Below, piece by piece: positions 7,571 to 16,208 of a DNA stretch of 31,719 nucleotides. The notes beneath the pieces are model-generated. The model made no database searches. It saw nothing but the letters and a program-made list of their open reading frames with translations, and was not told where the DNA came from. The stretch is from Cognatazoarcus sp050303815 (GTDB lineage Bacteria; Pseudomonadota; Gammaproteobacteria; Burkholderiales; Rhodocyclaceae), in NCBI GenBank assembly GCA_050303815.1, contig JBNLCM010000053.1:1-31719 (forward strand). The letters are read 5' to 3'. Position 1 is the stretch's first letter; every line of letters starts with the position of its first letter. The position numbers and the translations under genes were made by a program.

Positions 7571-9139
7571 ATGAAAGTTTCCCGTGCCCTGATCAGCGTT
7601 TCGGACAAGACCGGAATCGTCGAATTCGCCCAGTCGCTCGCCGCCGCCGGCGTCGCCCTGCTCTCCACTGGCGGCACCGCCCGCCTGCTCCGTGACGCGG
7701 GACTCACCGTCACCGACGTCTCCGAGCACACCGGCTCGCCGGAGATCCTCGATGGGCGTGTCAAGACGCTGCATCCGAAGGTCCACGGCGGCCTGCTGGC
7801 CCGCCGCGACCTGGCCGAGCACATGCAGACCATCGAGTCGCACGGCATCGAACGGATCGACCTGCTGGTGGTGAACCTCTACCCCTTCCAGCAGACCATC
7901 GCGAAGGCCGATTGCACGCTCGAGGAAGCGATCGAGAACATCGACATCGGCGGCCCGGCGATGGTCCGCGCGGCCGCCAAGAACCATGGCAACGAAGCCG
8001 GCGGCGTGGCCGTCGTGACGGATCCGGCGGATTACGCGCTGGTGCTCGACGAGTTGAACGCGCGCGACGGCAGCATTTCTGCCGCGACTCGCTTCTCGCT
8101 CGCCGTCAAGGCCTTCACGCATACGGCGCGTTACGACAGCGCGATCTCCAACTACCTGACCGCGCTCGACGCCGAAGGCCGGATCCGGAGCTATCCCGAT
8201 CGACTGCAGCTGGCCTTCGACAAGGTGCAGGACCTGCGCTATGGCGAGAATCCGCACCAGAACGCGGCGTTCTATCGCGAGCCGGGCGCCGCGGCGGGGG
8301 GCATTGCCGCCTACACCCAGCTGCAGGGCAAGGAGCTGTCCTACAACAACATTGCCGACGCGGATGCCGCGTGGGAATGCGTCAAGGCCTTCGATTCGAC
8401 CGCCTGCGTCATCGTCAAGCACGCCAACCCCTGTGGCGTCGCCATCGGCGCCACGGCTCACGAGGCCTACGCACGGGCCTTCCAGACCGACCCCACTTCG
8501 GCCTTCGGGGGCATCATTGCCTTCAACTGCGAAGTGGACCAGGCCGCGGCCGAAGCCGTCTCGAAGCAGTTCATGGAGGTCCTGATCGCGCCTGCCTACT
8601 CCGCGGCTGCGCTCGACGTGCTGCGCGCCAAGCAGAACGTGCGCGTACTCACCGTGCCGACCGGCGACATCCGCCAGATCGACGTCAAGCGCGTCGGCGG
8701 CGGCCTGCTCGTCCAGAGCGCCGACCACGCGCCGCTGGCGCTGACCGACCTCAAGGTGGTGACCCGGCGCGCCCCGAGCGCCCAGGAGCAGCAGGACCTC
8801 CTGTTCGCCTGGCGGGTGGCCAAGACCGTCAAGTCGAACGCCATCGTGTACTGCAGGGACGGCATGACCATCGGAGTCGGCGCGGGCCAGATGAGTCGCG
8901 TCGATTCGGCGCGCATCGCCAAGATCAAGGCCGAGAACGCCGGCCTCGTGATCGCGGGCTGCGTCGTCGCCTCGGACGCCTTCTTCCCGTTCCGTGACGG
9001 CCTCGACGTGCTCGCCGAAGCGGGCGCGACGGCCGTGATCCAGCCCGGCGGGTCGATGCGCGACGCCGAGGTGATCGCGGCCGCCGACGAGCACGGTCTG
9101 GCGATGGTCTTCACCGGCTTCCGCCACTTCCGTCACTGA
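7571..9139 (+). CDS. purH: Bifunctional AICAR formyltransferase / IMP cyclohydrolase
   Basis: This 522-residue enzyme performs the last two steps of IMP synthesis. The N-terminal MGS-like cyclohydrolase domain (about residues 1-190) begins RALISVSDKTGIVEFA and includes STGGTARLL and GRVKTLHPKVHGGLL. The larger AICAR formyltransferase domain follows, with RYGENPHQNAAFY and the catalytic-loop motif KHANPCGVAIG, ending near SDAFFPFRDGLD and GFRHFRH. I chose the ATG at 7571; a TTG 36 bases upstream is in frame but adds residues not typical of PurH. It follows fis closely and precedes purD, so the three may share a transcript. Confidence 0.95.
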   Translation: MKVSRALISVSDKTGIVEFAQSLAAAGVALLSTGGTARLLRDAGLTVTDVSEHTGSPEILDGRVKTLHPKVHGGLLARRDLAEHMQTIESHGIERIDLLVVNLYPFQQTIAKADCTLEEAIENIDIGGPAMVRAAAKNHGNEAGGVAVVTDPADYALVLDELNARDGSISAATRFSLAVKAFTHTARYDSAISNYLTALDAEGRIRSYPDRLQLAFDKVQDLRYGENPHQNAAFYREPGAAAGGIAAYTQLQGKELSYNNIADADAAWECVKAFDSTACVIVKHANPCGVAIGATAHEAYARAFQTDPTSAFGGIIAFNCEVDQAAAEAVSKQFMEVLIAPAYSAAALDVLRAKQNVRVLTVPTGDIRQIDVKRVGGGLLVQSADHAPLALTDLKVVTRRAPSAQEQQDLLFAWRVAKTVKSNAIVYCRDGMTIGVGAGQMSRVDSARIAKIKAENAGLVIAGCVVASDAFFPFRDGLDVLAEAGATAVIQPGGSMRDAEVIAAADEHGLAMVFTGFRHFRH

Positions 9140-9154
9140 GCCCCCAACACGCGT

Positions 9155-9171
9155 GGCGGGCGTTTCCCGCC
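9155..9171 (+). other. Short hairpin between purH and purD
   Basis: GGCGGG and CCCGCC (9155-9160 and 9166-9171) form a perfect six-base-pair stem with the loop CGTTT, in the 64-base gap between purH and purD. There is no following T-run, so it looks more like an intercistronic stability or processing hairpin than a strong terminator. No function is demonstrated. Confidence 0.35.
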
Positions 9172-9203
9172 GGGATGCAACCAAGAGAGAGTCAGCCGCA
9201 ATC

Positions 9204-10475
9204 ATGAAAGTCCTTGTCATTGGCTCAGGTGGCCGAGAACATGCCCTGGCCTGGAAGCTGGTCCAGTCGCCGAAGGTGCACAAGGTCTACGTCGCGCCCG
9301 GCAACGCCGGGACGGCGCTCGAGCAGGGCATCGAGAACGTACCCATCACCGACACCAAGGTGCTGATCGAGTTTGCCAAGCGCGAGGACGTGGTGCTGAC
9401 CGTCGTCGGGCCCGAGGCGCCGCTGGCTGATGGCGTGGTCGATGCCTTCCGTGCGGCGGGCCAGAAGATCTTCGGCCCGATCCGGGCGGCGGCCCAGCTC
9501 GAGGCCTCGAAGGACTTCGCCAAGCAGTTCATGGTGCGACACAAGATCCCGACCGCTGCCTACGCCACCTTCACCGATGCCGCCGATGCGCACGCCTATG
9601 TCGACCAGCAGGGCGCGCCGATCGTGATCAAGGCCGACGGCCTGGCGGCCGGCAAGGGCGTGGTCGTCGCGATGACGGCGGATGACGCCCATGCGGCCAT
9701 CGACATGATGCTGGTGGACAACAAGATGGGTGGCGCCGGCGCCCGTGTCGTCATCGAGGAGTTCATGACGGGCGAAGAAGCCAGCTTCATCGTCATGGCC
9801 GACGGTCGTCATGCCATGGCACTCGCCACCAGCCAGGACCACAAGCGACTGAAGGATGGCGACGAGGGACCGAACACGGGCGGAATGGGCGCCTACTCAC
9901 CCGCTCCGGTCGTTACCCCCGAAATCCACGCGCGCGTGATGCGCGAGGTCATCATGCCGACCCTCAACGGCATGATCGCTGACGGACACCCCTACACCGG
10001 CTTCCTCTATGCGGGCCTGATGATCGACGACGAAGGCAAGCCACGCGTCGTCGAGTTCAACTGCCGCATGGGCGACCCGGAGACCCAGCCGATCATGATG
10101 CGCCTCAAGACCGATCTGGTGGATCTGGTCGAGGCAGCGATCGACGGCAAGCTGGACACCGCCGAGGCCGAGTGGGATCGGCGTTTTGCGCTCGGCGTCG
10201 TGCTGGCCGCCCACGGCTACCCGGACGCGCCGCGCAGGGGCGACGCCATCAGCGGCCTGCCCGAAACCGGCAGCCCGGACGTGCATGTCTTCCATGCGGG
10301 TACGACGAACGCCGAGGACCGGATCGTGACGGCCGGTGGCCGCGTCCTGTGCGTGACCGCCCTTGGCGAGAACGTGAAGACCGCCCAGAAGAATGCCTAC
10401 GACGTGGCCGACCACATCATGTTCGACGGCAAACAGATGCGCCGCGATATCGGGCATCGGGCGCTGAAGCGCTAG
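9204..10475 (+). CDS. purD: Phosphoribosylamine-glycine ligase (GARS)
   Basis: This 423-residue ATP-grasp enzyme joins glycine to phosphoribosylamine in purine synthesis. The N-terminal nucleotide-binding region starts MKVLVIGSGGREHALAWKL. The ATP-grasp core includes VIKADGLAAGKGVVVA, VVIEEFMTGEEASF and DEGPNTGGMGAYSPAPVV. The metal-binding end of the grasp domain is VVEFNCRMGDPETQ. Length is typical (about 420-430). I chose the ATG at 9204, with CAAGAGAGAG upstream; an earlier in-frame start at 9153 would add a non-family extension. It directly follows purH, and a hairpin lies downstream at 10509-10528. Confidence 0.95.
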   Translation: MKVLVIGSGGREHALAWKLVQSPKVHKVYVAPGNAGTALEQGIENVPITDTKVLIEFAKREDVVLTVVGPEAPLADGVVDAFRAAGQKIFGPIRAAAQLEASKDFAKQFMVRHKIPTAAYATFTDAADAHAYVDQQGAPIVIKADGLAAGKGVVVAMTADDAHAAIDMMLVDNKMGGAGARVVIEEFMTGEEASFIVMADGRHAMALATSQDHKRLKDGDEGPNTGGMGAYSPAPVVTPEIHARVMREVIMPTLNGMIADGHPYTGFLYAGLMIDDEGKPRVVEFNCRMGDPETQPIMMRLKTDLVDLVEAAIDGKLDTAEAEWDRRFALGVVLAAHGYPDAPRRGDAISGLPETGSPDVHVFHAGTTNAEDRIVTAGGRVLCVTALGENVKTAQKNAYDVADHIMFDGKQMRRDIGHRALKR

Positions 10476-10508
10476 GCAACAGTATTTAACTGTCTCGCCG
10501 GAGACCCG

Positions 10509-10528
10509 CCGCCACCTTCCGGTGGCGG
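10509..10528 (+). terminator. Hairpin downstream of purD
   Basis: CCGCCACC (10509-10516), loop TTCC and GGTGGCGG (10521-10528) form a perfect eight-base-pair stem with a stable tetraloop. It lies 33 bases after the purD stop and about 90 bases before the next gene. A weaker five-base-pair inverted repeat, ACAGT/ACTGT, precedes it at 10479-10493. The T-run is absent, so termination efficiency is uncertain, but the position fits the end of the purine unit. Confidence 0.55.
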
Positions 10529-10617
10529 TCCTGCCGGCAGTGTTATGCTCCGCTGCGGTGATGTCGGCCCCCTGGCCGGCGGCATTCCCTGCACCCGCAA
10601 TCGAGGAGGAGAAGAGC

Positions 10618-10950
10618 ATGGCACTGAGTTTTGAACTGACCAAGAGCGAGAAGGGCGAGTTCTACTTCAAGCTGCTGTCCGCCGACGGCGGCACCCTGGT
10701 CCGCAGCGAGGGCTACAACGCCAAGGCCAGCGCCACCAACGGCATCGAATCGGTTCGCAAGAACTCGACGGAGGATGGCCGCTACGAGCTGAAAACCGCG
10801 TCGGACGGACGTGAGTTCTTCAATCTCAAGGCCTCCAACGGTCAGGTCGTGGGTACCAGCCCGATGTTCAAGGACGCCGCAGCCCGTGACGCTGCGATCG
10901 CCGACGTCAAGAAGGGTGCCGGCGCCGCCACGCTCAACGACAAGACCTGA
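10618..10950 (+). CDS. YegP-like protein with two DUF1508 repeats
   Basis: This 110-residue protein consists of two tandem DUF1508 units of about 50 residues each. The first contains GEFYFKLLSADGGTL and SEGYNAKASATNGIESVRKN; the second contains GREFFNLKASNGQVVGTSPM and ends with DVKKGA. Such YegP-family proteins are small, soluble and of unknown function, sometimes reported as stress-induced. The start is the ATG at 10618, preceded by a strong GAGGAGGAGAAGAG ribosome-binding site, which suggests high expression. It lies between the purD hairpin and hemF; hemF begins only seven bases after its stop, so the two are probably co-transcribed. Confidence 0.85.
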   Translation: MALSFELTKSEKGEFYFKLLSADGGTLVRSEGYNAKASATNGIESVRKNSTEDGRYELKTASDGREFFNLKASNGQVVGTSPMFKDAAARDAAIADVKKGAGAATLNDKT

Positions 10951-10957
10951 GGCCGAC

Positions 10958-11863
10958 GTGCACGCAGCCACCGTCAAGACCTATCTCGAAGCGCTCCAGA
11001 CCCGCATTGTCGACGCCCTGGAGGCCTTCGATGGCCAGCCCTTTGCCCGTGACGCCTGGGAACGCCCCCTGGGCGGTGGCGGCGTCACCCGGGTCATCGA
11101 GGAAGGACGGTTCTTCGAACGCGGTGGCTGCAACTTCTCCCATGTGATGGGTGGCACGCTGCCGCCATCGGCCACGGCGAACCGTCCGGAACTGGCAGGC
11201 CGCAGCTTCGAGGCCATGGGGGTATCGCTGGTCCTGCATCCGCGCAATCCCTACTGCCCCACCGTTCATATGAACGTGCGCTTCTTCATTGCCGAGGCGC
11301 CGGACACCGACCCCGTGTGGTGGTTTGGCGGCGGCATGGATCTCACGCCCTACTATCCCTTCGAGGACGACGTCCGGCACTTCCACCGGACCTGCAGGGA
11401 AGCCCTCCTGCCCTGGGGAGAGGCGGAATATCAACGCCTGAAGGACTGGTGCGACCGCTACTTCTTCCTGAAGCACCGTAACGAGCCCCGCGGCGTTGGC
11501 GGCCTGTTCTTCGACGACCACGGCGCGGACGGCAAGATCCCCTTCGACGACGCCTTCGCGCTGACGCGATCGGTGGGCGACGCTTTCCTGGCGGCCTACC
11601 TGCCCGTCGCCGAACGCCGCCGCGACGTGGCATACGGCGAGCGTGAGCGAGATTTCCAGGCCTATCGCCGGGGCCGCTACGTGGAATTCAACCTGGTTTT
11701 CGATCGCGGGACGCTGTTCGGCCTGCAGTCGGGCGGTCGCACGGAGTCGATCCTGATGTCGATGCCCCCGATCGTGAAGTGGCGCTATGACTGGCAGCCC
11801 GAGCCGGGCAGCCCGGAAGCCACCCTCTACACCGACTACCTTCGCCCACGCGACTGGGCCTGA
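10958..11863 (+). CDS. hemF: Oxygen-dependent coproporphyrinogen III oxidase
   Basis: This 301-residue enzyme oxidatively decarboxylates coproporphyrinogen III to protoporphyrinogen IX using oxygen. Diagnostic motifs are RGGCNFSHVMGG, HPRNPYCPTVHMNVRFF, WWFGGGMDLTPYYPFEDD and RGVGGLFFDD. The C-terminus, MPPIVKWRYDW, is typical. No ATG is available at the correct place; I chose the GTG at 10958, which gives the usual family length (about 300) and lies seven bases after the YegP-like stop. It is convergent with hemY, with 42 bases between the stops. The enzyme indicates an aerobic route of haem synthesis; whether an anaerobic HemN also exists cannot be judged here. Confidence 0.95.
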   Translation: MHAATVKTYLEALQTRIVDALEAFDGQPFARDAWERPLGGGGVTRVIEEGRFFERGGCNFSHVMGGTLPPSATANRPELAGRSFEAMGVSLVLHPRNPYCPTVHMNVRFFIAEAPDTDPVWWFGGGMDLTPYYPFEDDVRHFHRTCREALLPWGEAEYQRLKDWCDRYFFLKHRNEPRGVGGLFFDDHGADGKIPFDDAFALTRSVGDAFLAAYLPVAERRRDVAYGERERDFQAYRRGRYVEFNLVFDRGTLFGLQSGGRTESILMSMPPIVKWRYDWQPEPGSPEATLYTDYLRPRDWA

Positions 11864-11905
11864 ACGGTCCCTGCGGCGCTCGGGCGGTCCGCAGTCCGGC
11901 CGGCG

Positions 11906-13084
11906 TCAGGCCGCCGCCAGCTCCGCCGCCCGGCGGTAGTGTTTCTGGGCCTCACCGGGACGCTCGAGGGCCTCCGAGAGGCGCGCCAGCGCCAGGTGGG
12001 TATCGCGGTCGGCATCAATGCTCAGTGCTGCCTCGAGGTAGCTCTGGGCCTTGCCCCACAGCTTCATGCGCATGCACAACCGCCCCAGGCTCAGCAGCAG
12101 GCCGGCATCCTGCGGGTGCTCCCGCAGCCAGCCTTCGGCCCGGGCCAGGCCCTGCGACAGGACCTCGTCCTCGACACAGCAATCGGCGTAACAGCGGGCC
12201 AGCACCGGCTCCCAGTGCTCGGACAGCATCTCCTCGACCGCCTTGCGGGCAAGGGCGCCCTGCCCCGCCGCCACGAGGATCGGCACGGCACGCTCGAGCA
12301 GGAGGTGGTCGCCTGCCTCGCGCGGCGGGATGCTGCCCCAGTAAGCCGCCAGTTGTTCATCATCGCCGGCACGCTCCCGCAGACATTCCACGTGGGCCTT
12401 CCGGATGATGGCGCGGGCCGCGTCCTCGCCCATGCCCTTGTGCTTGTGCAGCTGCCTTGCCAGCCGCGCCGTCTCTTCCCACCGGCGGGCGCCCTGCGCC
12501 GCCTTCAAAGCCAGCCGCTGCGCCGCGATGTGACGCTCGCCACGCTCGCGCAGGGTGCCGAGGCAGCCCGCGGCCTCCTCGAAGCGACGGCCATCGACCG
12601 CCAGCTCGGCCTCGGTCATCAGGCGCGCACTGCGCAGTTTCTCGTACTTCTCGGCCTGCCCCATCCACTCACGGTAGCGCTCCTCGTCACGGATCTCATG
12701 GGCCGCCCGGGCCGCCACCAGCGCCGCGATGCCGTTCTCGGGTTCCTTGCGGTGGGATTCGGCCGCGTGCTTGAGCGCCTGGGCGTAGCGGCCTTCCATG
12801 AAGAAACGCAGGCTGTCACGCAACTTGCGCTGCGCCCCTTCATGACGTCGATGCGCCCGGAAGCGGCCCACTGCACCCGGTAGGCGCAGGGTGCGACGAA
12901 TCAGTCGCACCAGCAGATACGCCGCCAGAAAACCCAGCACGAGCAAGCAGATCACCAGGTTCAGCGAGAGCTGGATCCGATACGGCGACGAAACGATCAG
13001 AACGTAGCCGCTGTTGTGCGTTGCGAGGAGCGACGCAACCGCAGCCAGCGCGAAAAGGCCGATCAGCCAGAGCAAAGCCCGCAT
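11906..13084 (-). CDS. hemY: HemY, membrane TPR-type haem-biosynthesis-associated protein
   Basis: This 392-residue inner-membrane protein is the HemY found at the end of hemCDXY operons in proteobacteria; it is not the Bacillus protoporphyrinogen oxidase of the same name. Two N-terminal membrane helices, at about residues 1-20 and 41-63, are followed by a basic segment and the hallmark RDSLRFFMEGRYAQALKHAA. A long all-helical TPR-like body runs to the end, including DAGLLLSLGRLCMRMKLWGK and YLEAALSID. It is thought to assist late haem synthesis, but the mechanism is not settled. The start ATG (13084) is 13 bases after the hemX stop, consistent with co-transcription. Confidence 0.92.
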   Translation of the reverse strand: MRALLWLIGLFALAAVASLLATHNSGYVLIVSSPYRIQLSLNLVICLLVLGFLAAYLLVRLIRRTLRLPGAVGRFRAHRRHEGAQRKLRDSLRFFMEGRYAQALKHAAESHRKEPENGIAALVAARAAHEIRDEERYREWMGQAEKYEKLRSARLMTEAELAVDGRRFEEAAGCLGTLRERGERHIAAQRLALKAAQGARRWEETARLARQLHKHKGMGEDAARAIIRKAHVECLRERAGDDEQLAAYWGSIPPREAGDHLLLERAVPILVAAGQGALARKAVEEMLSEHWEPVLARCYADCCVEDEVLSQGLARAEGWLREHPQDAGLLLSLGRLCMRMKLWGKAQSYLEAALSIDADRDTHLALARLSEALERPGEAQKHYRRAAELAAA

Positions 13085-13097
13085 GGCCGACCCCTCC

Positions 13098-14429
13098 TCA
13101 GTGTGCCGCTGCCGGCGCGTCGTGCGTCGGTGCGGGGTGTTCTTCCGTCATGGCGGGCGCGTGCTCTGCAGGCGTGGCAGCCTCCGCAGCGGGCGCGTGC
13201 TCGGCCGGCGCCTCGGCGGCGGGTTCCGGGGCGGGCTCGGCGTGGGCAGGTTCGGCCGCAGGCGATGTCGGCGCGTGAGCCGCCGCACCCGGTGCCCGCT
13301 CCTCGGACGCCACGGCGACCGGCTTGCGATCCTGCAACGCACGCAGGCGCTTATAGGTTTCCTGCAGTACCGGTGTCTCGTCCGGCGCGAGGCTGATCCT
13401 CGCCAGTCCATCCAGTTGCGAGAGCGCGTTGCGCACCACCTCGGACTCATTGTCAAAGTACATCCGCAGCCATTCGGCGGCCAGACGCAAGTCGCTCTGG
13501 TAGGTCCGATCGTCCCGTGCCAGCACCGACAGCCGGGCGGACAGGAGTCGCAGGCGCAGGTTCTCGCGCAGGAACACTTCCTGCGCCGGGGATAGGAAGG
13601 CCGGGTCCGGCCGGTCGAGTCGCTCGACGCGGACCAGGGTCCGCAGTTCGGCCCACAGGTCGCGCAGCACACGCTTGACCTTGTCAGGGAAGCTCGATGG
13701 CATGTCGGGCGCCGCAGCATGAATTTCCGCCGGCGGCGCCATGAAGGCGAGCGGCATCCGATCGATGGCGGATACCAGCACTTCGATGCGGGCGGCCGTG
13801 CCTGTCACGTCGAGCCGTGGCGAACTGGCGAGCAGCTCGATGTCGGTCAGCAGAGCCTTGCGCAGCTGCACCAGCGGCGCGGCGTCGGACTTGCCGAGCC
13901 GAGCCTCGGCGGCACGCATCGCTGCCAGCGCCGCTTCCACGTTGCCCGCGAGCTGCAGCTGCTGCATGGCCAGGCCGACGGCCTGCTCGACCTCGACCAG
14001 CAACTGGTCTTCCCGGCTGCGGGCGAGGGACTGGTAGAGGGCCTCGATGGCCGCCTGCTGGCCCTGCGTCTCTGCCAGCGAGGCATCCGTCGAGGCGAGG
14101 CGGCGCTGCAGGTCGGCGATGGCGTCCCGCCCCTGGCGCGCCGCGGCGCTGGCGTCCCGGGCGATGGCATCGCTCGTCTCGAGACGACTGGCCAGCTCCT
14201 GTCGCAACGACTCGTTCTGCGTGCGCGCCTGTTGCCACAGCCAGCCGATCGCACCAAAGGCAATCAACAGGCCGATCAGCAGGACAACCACGAGGGGCGA
14301 GGACTTCCGGCCTTGCGGCACGGTAGTCGATTCGGTCGTCGCGGGCACCATCGGCTCCGGCTCGGGAGTCGATGCCTCGGACTTGGAGGCGGGAGGCGGC
14401 GACGTCAGGGCGGAGGTTTCTTCACTCAT
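13098..14429 (-). CDS. hemX: HemX-like membrane protein of the hem operon
   Basis: This 443-residue protein is the HemX of proteobacterial hemCDXY operons. It is often annotated as uroporphyrinogen-III C-methyltransferase, but it lacks a methyltransferase fold. A Pro/Ser/Glu-rich cytoplasmic N-terminus precedes one membrane helix at about residues 44-65 (SSPLVVVLLIGLLIAFGAIG). A long coiled-coil-like segment (about 66-125) follows, then a helical periplasmic domain including LADVERSV-like stretches such as FLRENLRLRLLSARL. The last 70 or so residues are a low-complexity Ala/Pro/Glu/His tail with repeated EHAPA. The exact role is unknown; a structural function in haem synthesis is suspected. 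It starts nine bases after the hemD stop. Confidence 0.88.
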   Translation of the reverse strand: MSEETSALTSPPPASKSEASTPEPEPMVPATTESTTVPQGRKSSPLVVVLLIGLLIAFGAIGWLWQQARTQNESLRQELASRLETSDAIARDASAAARQGRDAIADLQRRLASTDASLAETQGQQAAIEALYQSLARSREDQLLVEVEQAVGLAMQQLQLAGNVEAALAAMRAAEARLGKSDAAPLVQLRKALLTDIELLASSPRLDVTGTAARIEVLVSAIDRMPLAFMAPPAEIHAAAPDMPSSFPDKVKRVLRDLWAELRTLVRVERLDRPDPAFLSPAQEVFLRENLRLRLLSARLSVLARDDRTYQSDLRLAAEWLRMYFDNESEVVRNALSQLDGLARISLAPDETPVLQETYKRLRALQDRKPVAVASEERAPGAAAHAPTSPAAEPAHAEPAPEPAAEAPAEHAPAAEAATPAEHAPAMTEEHPAPTHDAPAAAH

Positions 14430-14438
14430 GCGGCAATC

Positions 14439-15269
14439 TTAACCGACGCTTCCAAAATGGGCATCCAGTCCGGACAACAATCCATGATCGCCGGCGGCCG
14501 TTTCGATGATCGTCGAGAAGCCGAGGCGCGCGGCCCGGTCGGCGATTCGCCGATGGGGTACGAAGACAGGGATGTCTCTCAGGGCTGCCAGGCCCGCCTC
14601 TCCCAGCAACCCGGCCAGGTTCGAGAGGGCCTCGCTGCTGGTGGCGGTAAGCGCGGACAAACGGCCGCTGCGCGCAGGCGCCAGCAGGACTTCGGCCTCC
14701 CCATCTGGCGGGCTCCGACGGTAGCAGCTCACGTATTGCACCTCCGCGCCCCGCGCGCGGGCCTCGTGCCCGAGCAGGTCCCGCCCGCCGTCACCGCGAA
14801 CGATCAGCAGCCGCTTGCCGCTCAGTGCGGCGGTCGAAAACTCGGGCAAGGCGAGCACGGCCTCGCTGTCGGCGCCATCGAGGGGCGCGATCACCTGTTC
14901 GAAGCCCAGTTGCTCGAGGCTTGCGCGGCTGCCTGCCCCCACCGTCGCAACCCGCGTCCGGGCGGGCCAGTCCGCCCGCCCCCCCAGCGCATCGACGCCA
15001 AGGCGCACCGCGTTGGGGCTGACGAAGAAGACGACATCGAAGGCGCCGAGGCCAGCGCGGGCAGCCTGAATCTCGGCCGACTGGCCGAGCGGCTCGATCC
15101 GGATCAGCGGAAAGACGAGGGGCTCGCCGCCGCGCTCACGAATAGCGTCGGCGAGCGAATCGCACTGGGCGGCCGGTCGCGTGATGGCGACCAGCCGGCC
15201 GGCCAGGGTCTTCGGGGCCAGGGGGCCCTCAGCCCAGCTCGGCGAGGATGGCCTCCGCGCCCTGGGCAC
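14439..15269 (-). CDS. hemD: Uroporphyrinogen-III synthase
   Basis: This enzyme closes hydroxymethylbilane to uroporphyrinogen III with inversion of ring D. The two-lobed fold is recognisable in LAGRLVAITRPAAQ at the N-terminus, FDVVFFVSPNAVRLG, TRVATVGAGSRASLEQLGF, KRLLIVRGDGGRDLL, LSALTATSSEALSNLAGLLG and the C-terminal IPVFVPHRRIADRAARLGF. The start is uncertain. No ATG is available near the expected N-terminus. The GTG at 15269 gives 276 residues and overlaps hemC by 41 bases; a CTG at 15221, just after the hemC stop, would give 260 residues, closer to the usual length. I list the GTG form but regard both as open. The gene is translationally linked to hemC either way. Confidence 0.85.
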   Translation of the reverse strand: MPRARRPSSPSWAEGPLAPKTLAGRLVAITRPAAQCDSLADAIRERGGEPLVFPLIRIEPLGQSAEIQAARAGLGAFDVVFFVSPNAVRLGVDALGGRADWPARTRVATVGAGSRASLEQLGFEQVIAPLDGADSEAVLALPEFSTAALSGKRLLIVRGDGGRDLLGHEARARGAEVQYVSCYRRSPPDGEAEVLLAPARSGRLSALTATSSEALSNLAGLLGEAGLAALRDIPVFVPHRRIADRAARLGFSTIIETAAGDHGLLSGLDAHFGSVG

Positions 15270-16167
15270 GCAGGTCGTTTGCCAGCGCAAGGCCAAGCGA
15301 CTCGGCGTCCTCGGGTGCGCCGCTGCGCTCGCTGCGGGCGAAGCGCGTGCCATCCGGCAGGGCGACGAAGCCGCGCAGCCAGAGCGCACCGTCGCGGGGG
15401 ACCGCAAAGGCCCCCAGCGGCACCTCGCAACTGCCGGCAAGCGCCCGCGACACTGCGCGCTCGGCGGCGACGCAGGCGGCCGTCATCGGATCATTGAGTG
15501 GCGCCATCCAGGCCGCGACCTCGGGTCGGTCGGACAGGGCCTCGATACCGAGGGCCCCCTGACCGGCAGCCGGAAGCGACACCTCGGAGGGCAGCTCGGA
15601 ACGGATCCGCTCCCCCAGCCCGAGTCGCTTGAGGCCGGCCGCAGCAAGGATGATGGCATCGTACTGGCCTTCGTCGAGCTTGCGCAGGCGCGTGTCGAGG
15701 TTGCCTCGCAGGCTGGTCACCGCAAGCATCGGGTACTGGGCGTGAAGCTGTGCCTCGCGGCGCAGGCTGGAGGTGCCGACGACGGCGCCCGGCGGCATGT
15801 CGTCGAGCGACTCATAGCGGTTCGAGACGAAGGCGTCTAGGGGCACCTCGCGCTCCGAGACGCACACCAGGGCGAACTCGCCTGCCAGTTGCATCGGTAC
15901 ATCCTTCATCGAATGGACGGCGATGTCGGCCCGGCGATCGAGTAGAGCGGTCTCGAGCTCCTTGACAAACAGGCCCTTGCCGCCCACTTTGGCGAGCGGC
16001 CGGTCCAGAATCTGGTCGCCCCGGGTGGTCATGCCGAGCAACTCGACGGAACACGCGGGGTACAAGGCTTCGAGACGCGCCTTGACGTGCTCGGCCTGCC
16101 AGAGGGCAAGTCGACTCTCGCGTGTGGCAATGACGATTCGGCTGGGCGGGGTGGTCGGCTCGGTCAC
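15229..16167 (-). CDS. hemC: Porphobilinogen deaminase (hydroxymethylbilane synthase)
   Basis: This 312-residue enzyme polymerises four porphobilinogens into hydroxymethylbilane. Motifs are IATRESRLALWQAEHV, KGLFVKELETALLDRRADIA with the catalytic Asp, AVHSMKDVP, GTSSLRREAQL and LRGNLDTRLRKLDEGQYDAI. The dipyrromethane-attachment Cys247 lies in AGSCEVPLGAFAV. I chose the GTG at 16167 because it gives the family length (about 310) and starts immediately before the first conserved strand. An ATG at 16274 is also in frame but would add 36 unconserved residues. It heads the hemCDXY unit and is divergent from ppc across a 170-base region holding two related palindromes. Confidence 0.95.
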   Translation of the reverse strand: MTEPTTPPSRIVIATRESRLALWQAEHVKARLEALYPACSVELLGMTTRGDQILDRPLAKVGGKGLFVKELETALLDRRADIAVHSMKDVPMQLAGEFALVCVSEREVPLDAFVSNRYESLDDMPPGAVVGTSSLRREAQLHAQYPMLAVTSLRGNLDTRLRKLDEGQYDAIILAAAGLKRLGLGERIRSELPSEVSLPAAGQGALGIEALSDRPEVAAWMAPLNDPMTAACVAAERAVSRALAGSCEVPLGAFAVPRDGALWLRGFVALPDGTRFARSERSGAPEDAESLGLALANDLRAQGAEAILAELG

Positions 16168-16208
16168 GATCGGAACTCGCTGTGAAACGATGGCAGGATC
16201 GACGCGGC

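Noticed and set aside
7391..9283. A 630-codon open frame on the minus strand opposite fis and purH.
   Set aside because: It is antisense to two certain genes, with composition typical of GC-rich shadow frames and no recognisable motif.
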